A stretch of DNA of 64,000 nucleotides from Polluticaenibacter yanchengensis (GTDB lineage Bacteria; Bacteroidota; Bacteroidia; Chitinophagales; Chitinophagaceae): assembly GCA_027854065.1 (NCBI GenBank), contig JAQGEF010000014.1, positions 62,001 to 126,000 of the forward strand, in the 5' to 3' direction. Every line of letters starts with the position of its first letter. The first letter of the stretch is position 1. A program made the translations under genes and the position numbers. Under the pieces are notes generated by a model. The model saw nothing but the letters and a program-made list of their open reading frames with translations, did not search any database and was not told the DNA's origin. Below are positions 44,086-53,300 of this stretch, one piece after another.

Positions 44086-44946
44086 ATGAAACTTTACACA
44101 ATTAATACCGGAAACTTTAAACTGGATGGTGGCGCCATGTTTGGGGTAGTACCAAAAGTTATCTGGCAGAAAAGCAATCCTGCGGACAGCAATAATCTTT
44201 GCAACTGGGCCATGCGTTGCTTATTGATAGAAGACGGCAATAAATTAATACTGGTAGATACAGGTATTGGCAATAAGCAGGATGAAAAATTCTTTAGCCA
44301 TTATTACCTGAATGGTGATGATAGCTTAGATAAAAGTTTAGCAGCACACGGGTTTCATAAAAACGATATTACAGACGTTATACTCACTCACTTGCACTTT
44401 GATCATTGTGGCGGTGCAGTAGAGCGCAATGGAGATAAACTTGAGACGGTTTTTAAGAACGCCGTTTACTGGAGCAATGAAAGACATTGGAACTGGGCAG
44501 TAGAACCTAATGCAAGGGAAAAAGCATCATTTCTAAAAGAAAACATTTTACCCATTCAGCAATCCGGTCAGCTAAAGTTTGTTCCTGTAGCAGAGGATGG
44601 CAGCAGGATTCATTTTGAAGGTCATGAAAGCATACAACTGCAATATGCATTTGGCCACACCGACGCCCAGATGCTTCCTGTCATAAAATACAAGGACCAG
44701 ACAATTATTTATGCAGCAGATTTATTACCATCTGTCGGGCATATCCCGTTACCATATGTAATGGCATACGATATGTTTCCATTGCAAACATTAACCGAGA
44801 AAAAATTATTCCTGGAAGATGTCGCTGCAAACAATTATATCATTTATTTAGAACATGATCCTGCAAATGAATGCTGTACCTTGCAGCAAACAGAAAAAGG
44901 GATCAGAGTGTTAAATACCGGTAGTCTGAGCGACTTTATTGGATAA
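44086..44946 (+). CDS. MBL-fold metallo-hydrolase
   Basis: 286 residues. The zinc motif is THLHFDHCGGA (HxHxDH), with LVDTGIGNK before it, FGHTDAQMLP for the third histidine site, and YAADLLPSVGHIPLP for the bridging aspartate. This layout is that of the lactonase/quorum-quenching and related hydrolase group, but the substrate cannot be assigned. The first endonuclease/exonuclease/phosphatase gene starts 5 bp later, so they are co-transcribed. Confidence 0.9.
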   Translation: MKLYTINTGNFKLDGGAMFGVVPKVIWQKSNPADSNNLCNWAMRCLLIEDGNKLILVDTGIGNKQDEKFFSHYYLNGDDSLDKSLAAHGFHKNDITDVILTHLHFDHCGGAVERNGDKLETVFKNAVYWSNERHWNWAVEPNAREKASFLKENILPIQQSGQLKFVPVAEDGSRIHFEGHESIQLQYAFGHTDAQMLPVIKYKDQTIIYAADLLPSVGHIPLPYVMAYDMFPLQTLTEKKLFLEDVAANNYIIYLEHDPANECCTLQQTEKGIRVLNTGSLSDFIG

Positions 44947-44951
44947 TCCGA

Positions 44952-46073
44952 ATGAAAAAAACTGGCCTGATACTATACTATACACTAACCATTTTAGCAA
45001 TGCTGGTATATCTACCGGCATTGCTTGTATATATTGTTGGTCCCGCAGACTGGTGGTTGATGGGATTAATCGGCATCGGGTTTCCGTTTATATATGCGGG
45101 CATTTTCATCTGGTTGATCGTCAGTTTTGGAATTGGTAAAAAAAAGAGCGCGTATATCCTTTTAATAGCACTATTAGCAGGTATTCCCATATTTAAAAAC
45201 GTGTTTGGTTTTAAAAAAACAGAAAAATTCAATGTTGCAAAAACAGGTATAACACTCAGGCTATTGCAATGGAACTGTAATGGCTTCGCAGGTGTCGATC
45301 CGGGATTTCCCACATTGATACAACAGAGAAAAGAAGCAGTAGATTTTATTAAGAAATATGACCCTGATATCATTACGTTACAGGAGTTTGGTGATGGTAT
45401 CATCGGAAAGTTACCATCTACACTAAGATTGCTTACAGATAGCCTGGGATATAAATATTATGCATTCAGACCTTTTTACTATTATCACTTTACTTATGGT
45501 TATTGCTGGACAGGAAATGCGATTCTATCAAAACTACCTTTAGCTGATACAGGATATATCGCATATCCCGGCAAAAAGGTACCCGAAGGCATTGCCTGGG
45601 CAACAGCTATAAAAGGCAGTGATTCAATAAAAATTGTAACCACCCACTTAAGCAGTCTATTCCTGAATTACAAAGTAACCAGCGAAGGCTACGAACCGCA
45701 TGTTATAGAAGATTCCGCTATCATCAATCAGCCAGACATTTTTAAAAAGTTCAAACATTTTCAACCCTATCACCAGGTTCAGGCCAATTTCCTTATTAGT
45801 CATTTAGAAAAAAATGAAACAAACCATCCGACTATTTTAACAGCCGATCTAAACAATGTACCAAGCTCTTATGTTTATAACAGGATAAAGAGAAACTATA
45901 CTGATGCCTTACTGGTAAATCAGTTCGGCTTTGGAGGAACATATAAACACAGGCTTCCTAACTTCCGGATAGATTATTGTTTCACCTCTCCCGAATTGTA
46001 CATATTGCAATCCCAATTGTTTAGCCTTGGCTTATCAGATCATAGAGCTATGTTAATCGATATCCGGTTCTGA
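44952..46073 (+). CDS. Membrane-anchored endonuclease/exonuclease/phosphatase family protein 1
   Basis: 373 residues. Three N-terminal hydrophobic segments (to about residue 85) anchor it in the membrane. The catalytic domain follows: LLQWNCNGF, ITLQEFGDG (metal-binding Glu), TTHLSSLF (His), TADLNNVPSSYVYN (Asp/Asn) and a final LSDHRAMLIDI (Asp-His). Family members cut phosphodiester bonds in nucleic acids, inositol phosphates or sphingolipids; the placement suggests a periplasmic active site. A paralog follows 59 bp later. Confidence 0.9.
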   Translation: MKKTGLILYYTLTILAMLVYLPALLVYIVGPADWWLMGLIGIGFPFIYAGIFIWLIVSFGIGKKKSAYILLIALLAGIPIFKNVFGFKKTEKFNVAKTGITLRLLQWNCNGFAGVDPGFPTLIQQRKEAVDFIKKYDPDIITLQEFGDGIIGKLPSTLRLLTDSLGYKYYAFRPFYYYHFTYGYCWTGNAILSKLPLADTGYIAYPGKKVPEGIAWATAIKGSDSIKIVTTHLSSLFLNYKVTSEGYEPHVIEDSAIINQPDIFKKFKHFQPYHQVQANFLISHLEKNETNHPTILTADLNNVPSSYVYNRIKRNYTDALLVNQFGFGGTYKHRLPNFRIDYCFTSPELYILQSQLFSLGLSDHRAMLIDIRF

Positions 46074-46115
46074 TCTTTTGTACACTTCTTGCTATAATTT
46101 TTTAATAAATTGTAT

Positions 46116-46123
46116 TAGGTTTG
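46116..46123 (+). promoter_or_regulatory. -7 box TAGGTTTG before the second EEP gene
   Basis: An exact TAnnTTTG match ending 9 nt before the ATG at 46133, overlapping the palindrome GTTTGCAAAC. The nearest TTG (46089-46091) is 24 nt upstream. If used, the leader is nearly absent. Confidence 0.4.
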
Positions 46124-46132
46124 CAAACAGGT

Positions 46133-47260
46133 ATGCTAACATTCGTCAGAAAATTAGGGAAGCGGTTTTTCATTACAGCTAATATTGTAGTGTGTATAGT
46201 GTTCCTTTTATCGGTTTTTCAACCATACCTCAATCCAAATACGTTCTGGTTTATAGGTTTCTTAAGCCTTGCATTTCCCTACCTGTTAATTGTTGTTGTA
46301 GGATTTATTGTTTTCTGGTGTATTTTTAAAATTAAACTAGGTCTTATTTCATTGATTACGTTGCTAATAGGCATAAAACAGATAGGAACATTATTCAACC
46401 TGAGCAGCAGTAAATTTCAAACTGCCAAGGAAGCAGGCAGCATTCGGATCCTATCCTGGAATATTAAAGGATTTGAAGGGCTTAGCAATTACAACAGGAA
46501 ACAAAAATTAGTAAATGCAGAACGTATTTACCAATTCATAACAGAAGTGAACCCAGATATCGTGTGCTTTCAGGAATTTGGCAATTACGAATCGCCTACC
46601 TTAAAAAGAAACTATATAAAAGGAATGGAAAGTCTTGGATATAAGCATTATGTCCTCTCAAAAGATTATATCCGTGGAGCACCGTTTCATTACAGCAAAG
46701 GCAATGCTATTTTCTCAAAATATAAGATCGTCAAAACCGAACGCTTCCAGTTCACCAGCAACCCGGAAAGTATGCTTTTGGCCAATATAAAAGTAAATGA
46801 TGACACTATTGGCATTTACAATACGCATTTACAATCCTTTAAATTCGAATCCAGCGACTATAACGATATCGCTACTATTAAAAACAATGATAAGAATATT
46901 GTAAAAGCATCCAGTAATATTTTCAGTAAAATGCGCCGTGCTTTCAGAAACAGGGGCGAACAAGCCATCTTTATAAAAAATATAATAGACAACACTACTA
47001 TACCGGAAATCCTATGCTGTGACCTTAACGACGTTCCCAGTAGTTATGCCTACTGGCAATTAAGAGGTAAGAGAGATGACGCTTTTCTAGAGAAAGGTTA
47101 TGGTATCGGACGTACCTATATGGGTTTAGCCCCTACTTTAAGAATCGATTATATTTTAACCGATAAGCGGTTCGAAGTGCTGCAGTACAAAACGGGAGAC
47201 AAAAAGTTAAGTGACCATCTGCCGGTGATTGCAGATATAAAATTACTCAATAAGCATTAG
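46133..47260 (+). CDS. Membrane-anchored endonuclease/exonuclease/phosphatase family protein 2
   Basis: 375 residues, laid out like its neighbour: about three helices, then ILSWNIKGFEG, VCFQEFGNYES, IYNTHLQSF, CDLNDVPSSYAYWQL and LSDHLPVIADI. The two proteins are clear paralogs but diverged, so the duplication is old. ATG 46133 is used; the frame is also open from a TTG at 46121. Its stop overlaps that of the DivIC-like gene by 4 bp. Confidence 0.9.
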   Translation: MLTFVRKLGKRFFITANIVVCIVFLLSVFQPYLNPNTFWFIGFLSLAFPYLLIVVVGFIVFWCIFKIKLGLISLITLLIGIKQIGTLFNLSSSKFQTAKEAGSIRILSWNIKGFEGLSNYNRKQKLVNAERIYQFITEVNPDIVCFQEFGNYESPTLKRNYIKGMESLGYKHYVLSKDYIRGAPFHYSKGNAIFSKYKIVKTERFQFTSNPESMLLANIKVNDDTIGIYNTHLQSFKFESSDYNDIATIKNNDKNIVKASSNIFSKMRRAFRNRGEQAIFIKNIIDNTTIPEILCCDLNDVPSSYAYWQLRGKRDDAFLEKGYGIGRTYMGLAPTLRIDYILTDKRFEVLQYKTGDKKLSDHLPVIADIKLLNKH

Positions 47261-47568
47261 TTTGCCATAGTAGGCACTGTAGCCGTACTATCAAACACAT
47301 ACACATCTTCATTATCCTTTTTCATAAAGTACTTTTCCCTTGCATACTTTATTAATGTAGCAGTATCTTTTTTCAGTTTATTTAACTCCGACCTTAATAT
47401 TAAATTCTGTTCCTCGTAGTATTCGTTTTTCTTATTCAAAGCTTTTAGTTCGTTTGTACGTTCTATCTGGTTAAATAAGTTACTGTCATCAAAAAAAACA
47501 ATCCATACAAAAAATGCAGTAATTGTTAAAAAGTACCTGTTAAATATTATTTTGAATATATTTTTCAT
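47257..47568 (-). CDS. Septum formation initiator (DivIC/FtsB-like)
   Basis: 103 residues: a short cytoplasmic start, one helix (YFLTITAFFVWIVFF, about 12-26), a coiled coil (NELKALNKKNEYYEEQNLIL to about 75) and AREKYFMKKDNEDVYVF, the conserved end of the DivIC/FtsB family. It should bridge FtsL and FtsQ in the divisome at midcell. No other division gene is nearby. It converges on the second EEP gene. Confidence 0.9.
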   Translation of the reverse strand: MKNIFKIIFNRYFLTITAFFVWIVFFDDSNLFNQIERTNELKALNKKNEYYEEQNLILRSELNKLKKDTATLIKYAREKYFMKKDNEDVYVFDSTATVPTMAN

Positions 47569-47597
47569 CGCTTCTGATTGTAAAGATGCAATTTTAA

Positions 47598-47633
47598 TTT
47601 GTATTTAAAAACATCTATTCGATGTTATCTTTG
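47598..47633 (+). promoter_or_regulatory. Candidate promoter of the LUD-domain gene
   Basis: TTTG (47598-47601) and TATCTTTG (47626-47633) are 24 nt apart, a bit longer than the usual 19-21. The ATG is at 47652. The gap is divergent with the DivIC-like gene. Confidence 0.5.
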
Positions 47634-47651
47634 TCCCTTTAACATACTTAT

Positions 47652-48293
47652 ATGGCAGATTCTAAGAGCAGAACAATCATTCTGGATAAAATAAAAAAAT
47701 CATTGCAAACAACAACTAATAGGCCATTCGATAACATTACACAAAACACCCAAATATATCAGCCACAGAATGAAGACCTGGACATTCTTTTCGCAGAACA
47801 ATTTACAAAGATGCAGGGACAATTTAACTATTGTACTTCCGAACAGGATGCCGCTGAAAATATCGCCCAACTTTGCAACAGCAAAAACTGGCAGGCCATA
47901 TTTATTGGCAATCCACAGATTCAGAACATCCTCTCCAAGATCCCATCACAGCATTTTACCAATAATTTAGCCACTTCAAATGTAAGCGTTACATTTTGCG
48001 AATCGCTGATAGCAAGAACAGGAAGTATGATATTAAGCAGTAAATCATCCGATGGCAGGACCACCAGTGTATATGCGCCCGCACATATCTGTATTGCATA
48101 TACGGACCAGTTAATGTACGATATAAAAGACGGCATTCAACATTTACAACAAAAGTATAGCAACAACAATATTCCGGGTATGATTACCCTTGCAACAGGA
48201 CCAAGCCGCACTGCGGATATCGAAAAAACGTTGGTTACAGGTGTGCACGGGCCTAAAGAAGTTTATTGTTTTTTAATAGAGCGGAATTGGTAA
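47652..48293 (+). CDS. LUD-domain protein (LutC/YkgG-like)
   Basis: 213 residues. The LUD core is shown by ISFCESLIARTGSM-like text (VTFCESLIARTGSMIL), APAHICIAYTDQL, and the end LATGPSRTADIEKTLVTGVHGPKE. LutC works with LutA and LutB in lactate oxidation, but neither gene is here, so this is an orphan copy. Such orphans are common in Bacteroidota and their role is unclear. Confidence 0.9.
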   Translation: MADSKSRTIILDKIKKSLQTTTNRPFDNITQNTQIYQPQNEDLDILFAEQFTKMQGQFNYCTSEQDAAENIAQLCNSKNWQAIFIGNPQIQNILSKIPSQHFTNNLATSNVSVTFCESLIARTGSMILSSKSSDGRTTSVYAPAHICIAYTDQLMYDIKDGIQHLQQKYSNNNIPGMITLATGPSRTADIEKTLVTGVHGPKEVYCFLIERNW

Positions 48294-48318
48294 AATCATA
48301 TTTAAACGACTATATTTG
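48287..48318 (+). promoter_or_regulatory. Promoter of the gamma-glutamylcyclotransferase-like gene
   Basis: TTG (48287-48289), 21 nt, then TATATTTG (48311-48318), a good fit to TTG-N19-21-TAnnTTTG. The -33 part overlaps the end of the LUD gene. The ATG is 23 nt after the -7 box. Confidence 0.6.
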
Positions 48319-48341
48319 TTTCATACAAAATATGCTGAAAT

Positions 48342-48752
48342 ATGAAATTAGAGTACTTGTTTGTTTACGGTTCATTACGTAAAGCATTGGGGCACCCGGC
48401 GCATGAATTTGTTCAAAAATATTACGACTATGTTGGCGAAGCCAAAACAAAAGGCATATTATATAACCTCAGTGAATTTCCGGCCGCAATACAAACTGAA
48501 GACGAAAAGTACATTGTAGGAGAGCTTTATAAAATTAAAAACTTAGACGAGTTATCCTTTGCAATGGCACAGATTGACGATTACGAAGGTATTTTAGACG
48601 AGGATGGCAATACACCGTTATACAAAAAAGTGAAAGGCGAGGCCATCCTGGAAAACGGTGACACTATTAATGCCTGGGTTTATTTTTACAATCGCAGTAT
48701 CGAAAGTCAAAGCATTATAGAGTCCGGTGATATCCTGGATTTTAAAAACTAA
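48342..48752 (+). CDS. Gamma-glutamylcyclotransferase-like (AIG2/GGCT) protein
   Basis: 136 residues. YGSLRKALGHPAHEF is the substrate-binding YGSLR motif, GELYKIKNLDEL and QIDDYEGIL (with the catalytic glutamate) follow, and AWVYFYNR closes the fold. Relatives release 5-oxoproline from gamma-glutamyl amines or glutathione; the true substrate is not known for this branch. A terminator hairpin follows. Confidence 0.88.
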   Translation: MKLEYLFVYGSLRKALGHPAHEFVQKYYDYVGEAKTKGILYNLSEFPAAIQTEDEKYIVGELYKIKNLDELSFAMAQIDDYEGILDEDGNTPLYKKVKGEAILENGDTINAWVYFYNRSIESQSIIESGDILDFKN

Positions 48753-48763
48753 ATAAGATTTTT

Positions 48764-48791
48764 ATAAGGGCGGCCACCAGGCTGCCCTTAT
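48764..48791 (+). terminator. Intrinsic terminator after the GGCT-like gene
   Basis: ATAAGGGCGGC (48764-48774) pairs with GCTGCCCTTAT (48781-48791), one G-T pair, 6-nt loop; TTTAT follows. Confidence 0.75.
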
Positions 48792-49024
48792 TTATGATAG
48801 ACCTACCTTAAAACGCCTATTGTTAAAAGTTTCTAATCTCCTTGCCCGCATTAATGTTCGTAATCATGTTCTTTCAGATAAAAATACATGAGAAACTAAA
48901 TATCGTTGTCGAACCTGATTTTTTGGTAGAGTTACTTAAAAGCAATTAATATTGAATTGACATCAATAAGTATCGCACATATAGCGCTTTGGCTATCAAT
49001 ATCCTAATCCGGATATCTAAAATT
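48792..49024. other. Gene-free gap
   Basis: AT-rich, no family-like frame. A 27-codon frame (48866-48949, reading MFFQIKIHEKLNIVV at its start) is the only coding-looking piece and may be chance or a gene remnant. Confidence 0.4.
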
Positions 49025-49148
49025 CACCGGGTATATTGCCATCATTGCGGTAGGGATAGTAGCTAAGTACCCCACAGGCGGCATATAGGAACAGCCTGGC
49101 AAAGCTGTGGTAATTGCATTGCCGCCGAGGAGTACTGCGGATAGCCCG
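49025..49148. repeat. Second structured intergenic repeat (called S)
   Basis: GC-richer than its surroundings, with GTAAGTACCCCACAGGCGGC-like text (AAGTACCCCACAGGCGGC), GGCAAAGCTGTGG, GCATTGCCGCCGAGGAG and TACTGCGGATAGCCCGG. Similar words are common in intergenic DNA of related Bacteroidota (from memory), where they produce spurious short ORFs. It differs from R and leads straight into the stem-loop at 49149. Confidence 0.5.
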
Positions 49149-49213
49149 GTACAATGATTTTGTAAAAGCAGTGGGTGAGGAACGAACCTTGCTTTTACAA
49201 AATCATTGTAACC
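49149..49213. repeat. Long stem-loop between repeat S and the PorP gene
   Basis: A 21-nt arm (49150-49170, TACAATGATTTTGTAAAAGC plus A) is exactly complementary to 49190-49210. With GG/CC beyond it and one bulge the stem reaches 49149-49213. The 19-nt loop is GTGGGTGAGGAACGAACCT. It is 19 bp past the PorP/SprF stop. Confidence 0.85.
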
Positions 49214-49231
49214 GCCCACCTCAATAAAGCA

Positions 49232-50299
49232 TTAAAACCTCGGACAAAGCGTTGATTTTAATTCCGTATTCCTGTTCTGGAAAAATAAAATATAAGATAA
49301 ATTAAGTTCGAAGCCGCCGCGCATCTGGCTGGCTGCTTTTAAAGAGGAAATATTAACATCGTAACTCATGCTTACAGAAAATGGTTTCATATCGAGTTTT
49401 ACGACTGGTATAATGGCATCTTTTAACCGGAGGTATGAACCGATGTGCAGATTATACTTTGATTGTTCGAACTCATATTGATCGATCGCGAATCCTATCA
49501 TTGCCCCTAACATGGTTTCGGAATATTTGCCCTGGAGCGTCTGGTTGCCCTGGAAAGTAAGATAAGTACGGTCAGTAAGGCCGAACATAACTCCTAAAGA
49601 GTAAACCCATTTTCCCTTTAGCTCTACCTCCGGGTTACGGTAAAAAGAGTTTTTGGGGCGATTAAAATGATGGTAAGAAATGCCCAGCAACAAGTTATCA
49701 TAAATGGTTTCTCCAATGCTGGTATTAAAGGAAAGACCGGCAGAAGCATCCGCATAGGTCAGCCGGTAATTTGCTAAATTTTCGTTGATACTCAACATAG
49801 GATTATACCCGCTCCCATCCCACTGACTGCTCGTGGTAATCTTATCCTGGTCGATGCTACGCTGGCCCAATCCACCCATAATACCCAATGACAAATAAGT
49901 ATTTCGCTCCTGGCTTAATGACTTTGAGTAAATAAGGGCCGGTAACAGGTAAGAAGTTTTAAAATTGGTAGTCCCCGCTTTATCGTAAACCATTTGCAGC
50001 CCTAATGTGAAAACGTCATCATTGTTCACATTGGGTAACTTGAATTCCATACTGGCAGCAGAAGTGACATATGGTGTAGTAACGCTTTGCCATTGATTCC
50101 GGTGTGATACCTGGACACGCATATCCCCATTAAAAACGCCTCCAAAAGCAGGATTTCTCCACAGAGGTGTTTCGGTGAATTGTGAAAAATGTATATCCTG
50201 TGCAGTTATATTTTGAAAAATACAGAACTGCACCGCCAATGTTACAATCAATAAAATAACTCTAAATCTCTTCTTATTTTTCAAACCAGGTTGCAACAT
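49232..50299 (-). CDS. PorP/SprF-family type IX secretion membrane protein
   Basis: 355 residues. Signal peptide to FQNITAQ, then the family opening DIHFSQFTETPLWRNPAFGG and repeated barrel strands (SHRNQWQSV, LTLGLQMVY-like, FRPKNSF-like, final MRGGFELNLSYIL). SprF-type proteins are outer-membrane barrels needed to put one particular type B cargo on the surface. The gene starts 39 bp after the PKD-repeat cargo gene, the usual order for a cargo and its dedicated partner. Confidence 0.92.
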   Translation of the reverse strand: MLQPGLKNKKRFRVILLIVTLAVQFCIFQNITAQDIHFSQFTETPLWRNPAFGGVFNGDMRVQVSHRNQWQSVTTPYVTSAASMEFKLPNVNNDDVFTLGLQMVYDKAGTTNFKTSYLLPALIYSKSLSQERNTYLSLGIMGGLGQRSIDQDKITTSSQWDGSGYNPMLSINENLANYRLTYADASAGLSFNTSIGETIYDNLLLGISYHHFNRPKNSFYRNPEVELKGKWVYSLGVMFGLTDRTYLTFQGNQTLQGKYSETMLGAMIGFAIDQYEFEQSKYNLHIGSYLRLKDAIIPVVKLDMKPFSVSMSYDVNISSLKAASQMRGGFELNLSYILFFQNRNTELKSTLCPRF

Positions 50300-50338
50300 G
50301 CTCTCTTTATAATGTATAATAATATTTCAAGGTTGCGC

Positions 50339-53300
50339 TTATTGGATTAGGGTAACATTGCCTTTTAAAGTAACAATGACATTATTATCGCAAATAACTT
50401 CAATTAAATAGACAAAGACATCGGGCGACATTAGTTTACCCTTATAGGTACCATCCCACCCCTGGCCGGGATTATTCATACTGAAGTTACTTCTTTCAAA
50501 TACAACTTCGCCCCATCTGCTGAAAACCTTCATGTTTTTTATGCTGGTAACACCACGGCCATTCGGATAAAAGTAATCATTTTGTCCATCTCCATTAGGA
50601 GAAAACGTATTTGGAACGAATAAATTGTTCGCGTTGCATATGGGCTTAATCTCTACAAAGTCACGTGCCTGGCAACCACCCTGGTTTTCAACCACAAGGC
50701 TGTAAATGACAGACCTGGTAATTGTAGTGGCCGGTTCCGGACAGGTGGTACAGCTTAAACCGAAAGACGGAGACCATCTCCAGCGTATAACGTCCGGTGA
50801 GTAATCTGTTTTTAATATTATAGGAGTACCTGTAGGTAATTCTATCAAACTATCTATAATATTCACGGTCGGGTATGGATATACCTTAACAGTAGCATAA
50901 AGAGAATCCCTGAAGCAATTCATAGAATCTGAGCCAACCACCTTATAAACCGTTGTTTCTTTAGGCTGTACTCTCGGGTTCGCAGCAGTATTGTTATTCA
51001 TAAAAAGGTTCGGGGTCCATTCATATTTCTCAGTACCCGATGTACTGAACTGCACATACTCCCCTACACAGATCGTATCACCGGTAATAGGTGTCAAAAA
51101 CCCTTTATATTTTAAATCCACCTCAATACTATCTGAACTTAAACAACCTGCGTTGTTATACCCAGTTACTTTATAAACTGTTTTTTGTGATGGTGTCACT
51201 ATCACCGTTTCGCAATTATTGCAGTTTAACCCGGGCGCGGGACGCCATTGATAGCGGTCAGCACCGGCAGCTTTTATTTCGTAAGAGCTACTGTTACATA
51301 TCATTAGATCCGGTGGCAGTACTAGATGCGGTGTATCGTTAACTATAATCTGTGTTCTGGATGTATCCACACAGCCATAATTATCTATAACAGAAGCCCA
51401 GATACTGTAATTATTAAAAGTAGGAATATTAAATGTTGGAGGCACCCTATTTCCCGAAGGACTTGCCAAACTGCCAAAATTCCAATTGAAGGTAACCTGG
51501 GTCGTATCCGGGTTCAGATGATTTAACCGCAACTGCAAATTATTAACAGGTAAGCATAAAGGCGGTACCTGTACTATTTCAATATTTGGCGATTCTGATA
51601 CCAGTATTGGTTGCGGCAGTGTATTGAGTACTTCACAATTACTTTTCGTTCTAACGGTTAATTTAGGATAATAAATGCCAGGTTGTTGATATTCATGAAC
51701 AGGATTCAATTCATTTAACACAAAAGTACCATCACCAAAATCCCATCTCCGGCTCGTAATTTCATCATCCGACACCGTTGAATCCCGGAACTGGACTATG
51801 CCCCTGTCGCAAAAGATGCTTTTTTCAAGCTGGCGGATCTGCGTTTTCGCACCTAATACCCTAATAGTATCTTTTCCGGAAATTGCGATCTGGCAACCCA
51901 GGTCATCTGAAAGGATAATTTTAGGAACATATTTACCCGGGTAATCATAAGTATGCGTACTGGTAGGAACAACAGTTACATTAGAAGTACCATCACTGAA
52001 ATCCCATGTATAGCTACTCGTGTTCTTGGCAACCGCTTTTAATTGCAGTGTTACCGGCGGACAGACAGAAGCCGGATCATACTCCAGGTAACCGCTCGGT
52101 CCCTGGATCACAATTTCCTGGTAAGCAGTATCTGTACAACCACCATTTCCGATTACAACCAGCCTTGTTTTAAAAATACCGGCTTCGGTAAACGTATGGA
52201 ACGGATTTTTCAGAGAAGAAGTATTACCGTTCGCAAAATCCCATTCAAAAATAACGCCTCCTTCAGCCTTATTCGTAAAGTTCACCTGTAACGGCGGACA
52301 TGTTGAAAATTTATCGCTGACATCAAACTGGGCTTTCGCATTCATAACAGCGATGTACTTCAATCGTGACATTTCACTGGTACACCCAATTTCATCCGTG
52401 ATTTTCAACCTGATATCATAGTAGCCCGATTGAGGAAATATAAATGCGGCATTTGTATCGCTGCTCGTAAGACCGTTGCTGGTGGTCCATTCAAACTTCA
52501 TTTTCTCACCGGTAGATAAATTTTTCATAATGGACCGGGCACCAATACAAATCAGCGTATCTGTCGTTTCAAAGTTAGCCACCGGCTTGTATATCTTGAT
52601 AAATGAAGATCTTGTTATCGTATTTTTACAGCCCAAAACATCTTCAACCGTTAGCCTGATCAGTTTATTACCGGGGTTTGTAAAAGTATATTGCAGAGAC
52701 TGACTGGTTGAAGTAATGTCCCGCCCTTCAATATTCCATGTCCACTTTACAACGTTCTGGTTATTCTGAACAACTGTAATATCTTTAAATTCAATAGGAA
52801 CACCCGCACAAACCTGCTTATCCTGCGTTGTAAAATCCGCTATTGGTCCGAATTTTATGATGTTCACACTTTTGGAGATTATTGTAACACACCCCCCGGA
52901 CTGGATAGCATGTAGTTCTATCGTTTTATTTCCAAAAGTGGTTAAAGTATCAAGATAAGTCGTACCTGTGATCGTATCAGATTTTTTCTGGTCAATATAC
53001 CAGACGAATTTCTTATACTTACTTAAGGCATTTGTACTACCCGTAACAGTAAAAGTAGCAAAGCTCGTGTCACAGTTTCCTTTAAAAGCAGCTGTAAAAT
53101 CGATACTTTCATTAGTAATGTTTATATCCCTTTTTATTTCATCCTTACATTCATCCTGTTCCACATACAATCTTAAACCATATTTCCCCTCTGCAGGAAA
53201 TTTATAGTTAATAATTGAATCCGAAGAAATTTCAACATCATCAATATACCATTTTCTCACAGTAGGCCGTCCTACCGAAACATCTATAAAATAGTAGTTA

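Noticed and set aside
48866..48949. 27-codon frame starting MFFQIKIHEKLNIVV
   Set aside because: It looks slightly protein-like but is too short, has no promoter or partner, and cannot be told from chance.
49004..49219. 71-codon minus-strand frame over repeat S
   Set aside because: It follows the repeat and the stem-loop; such frames are a known source of false small proteins.
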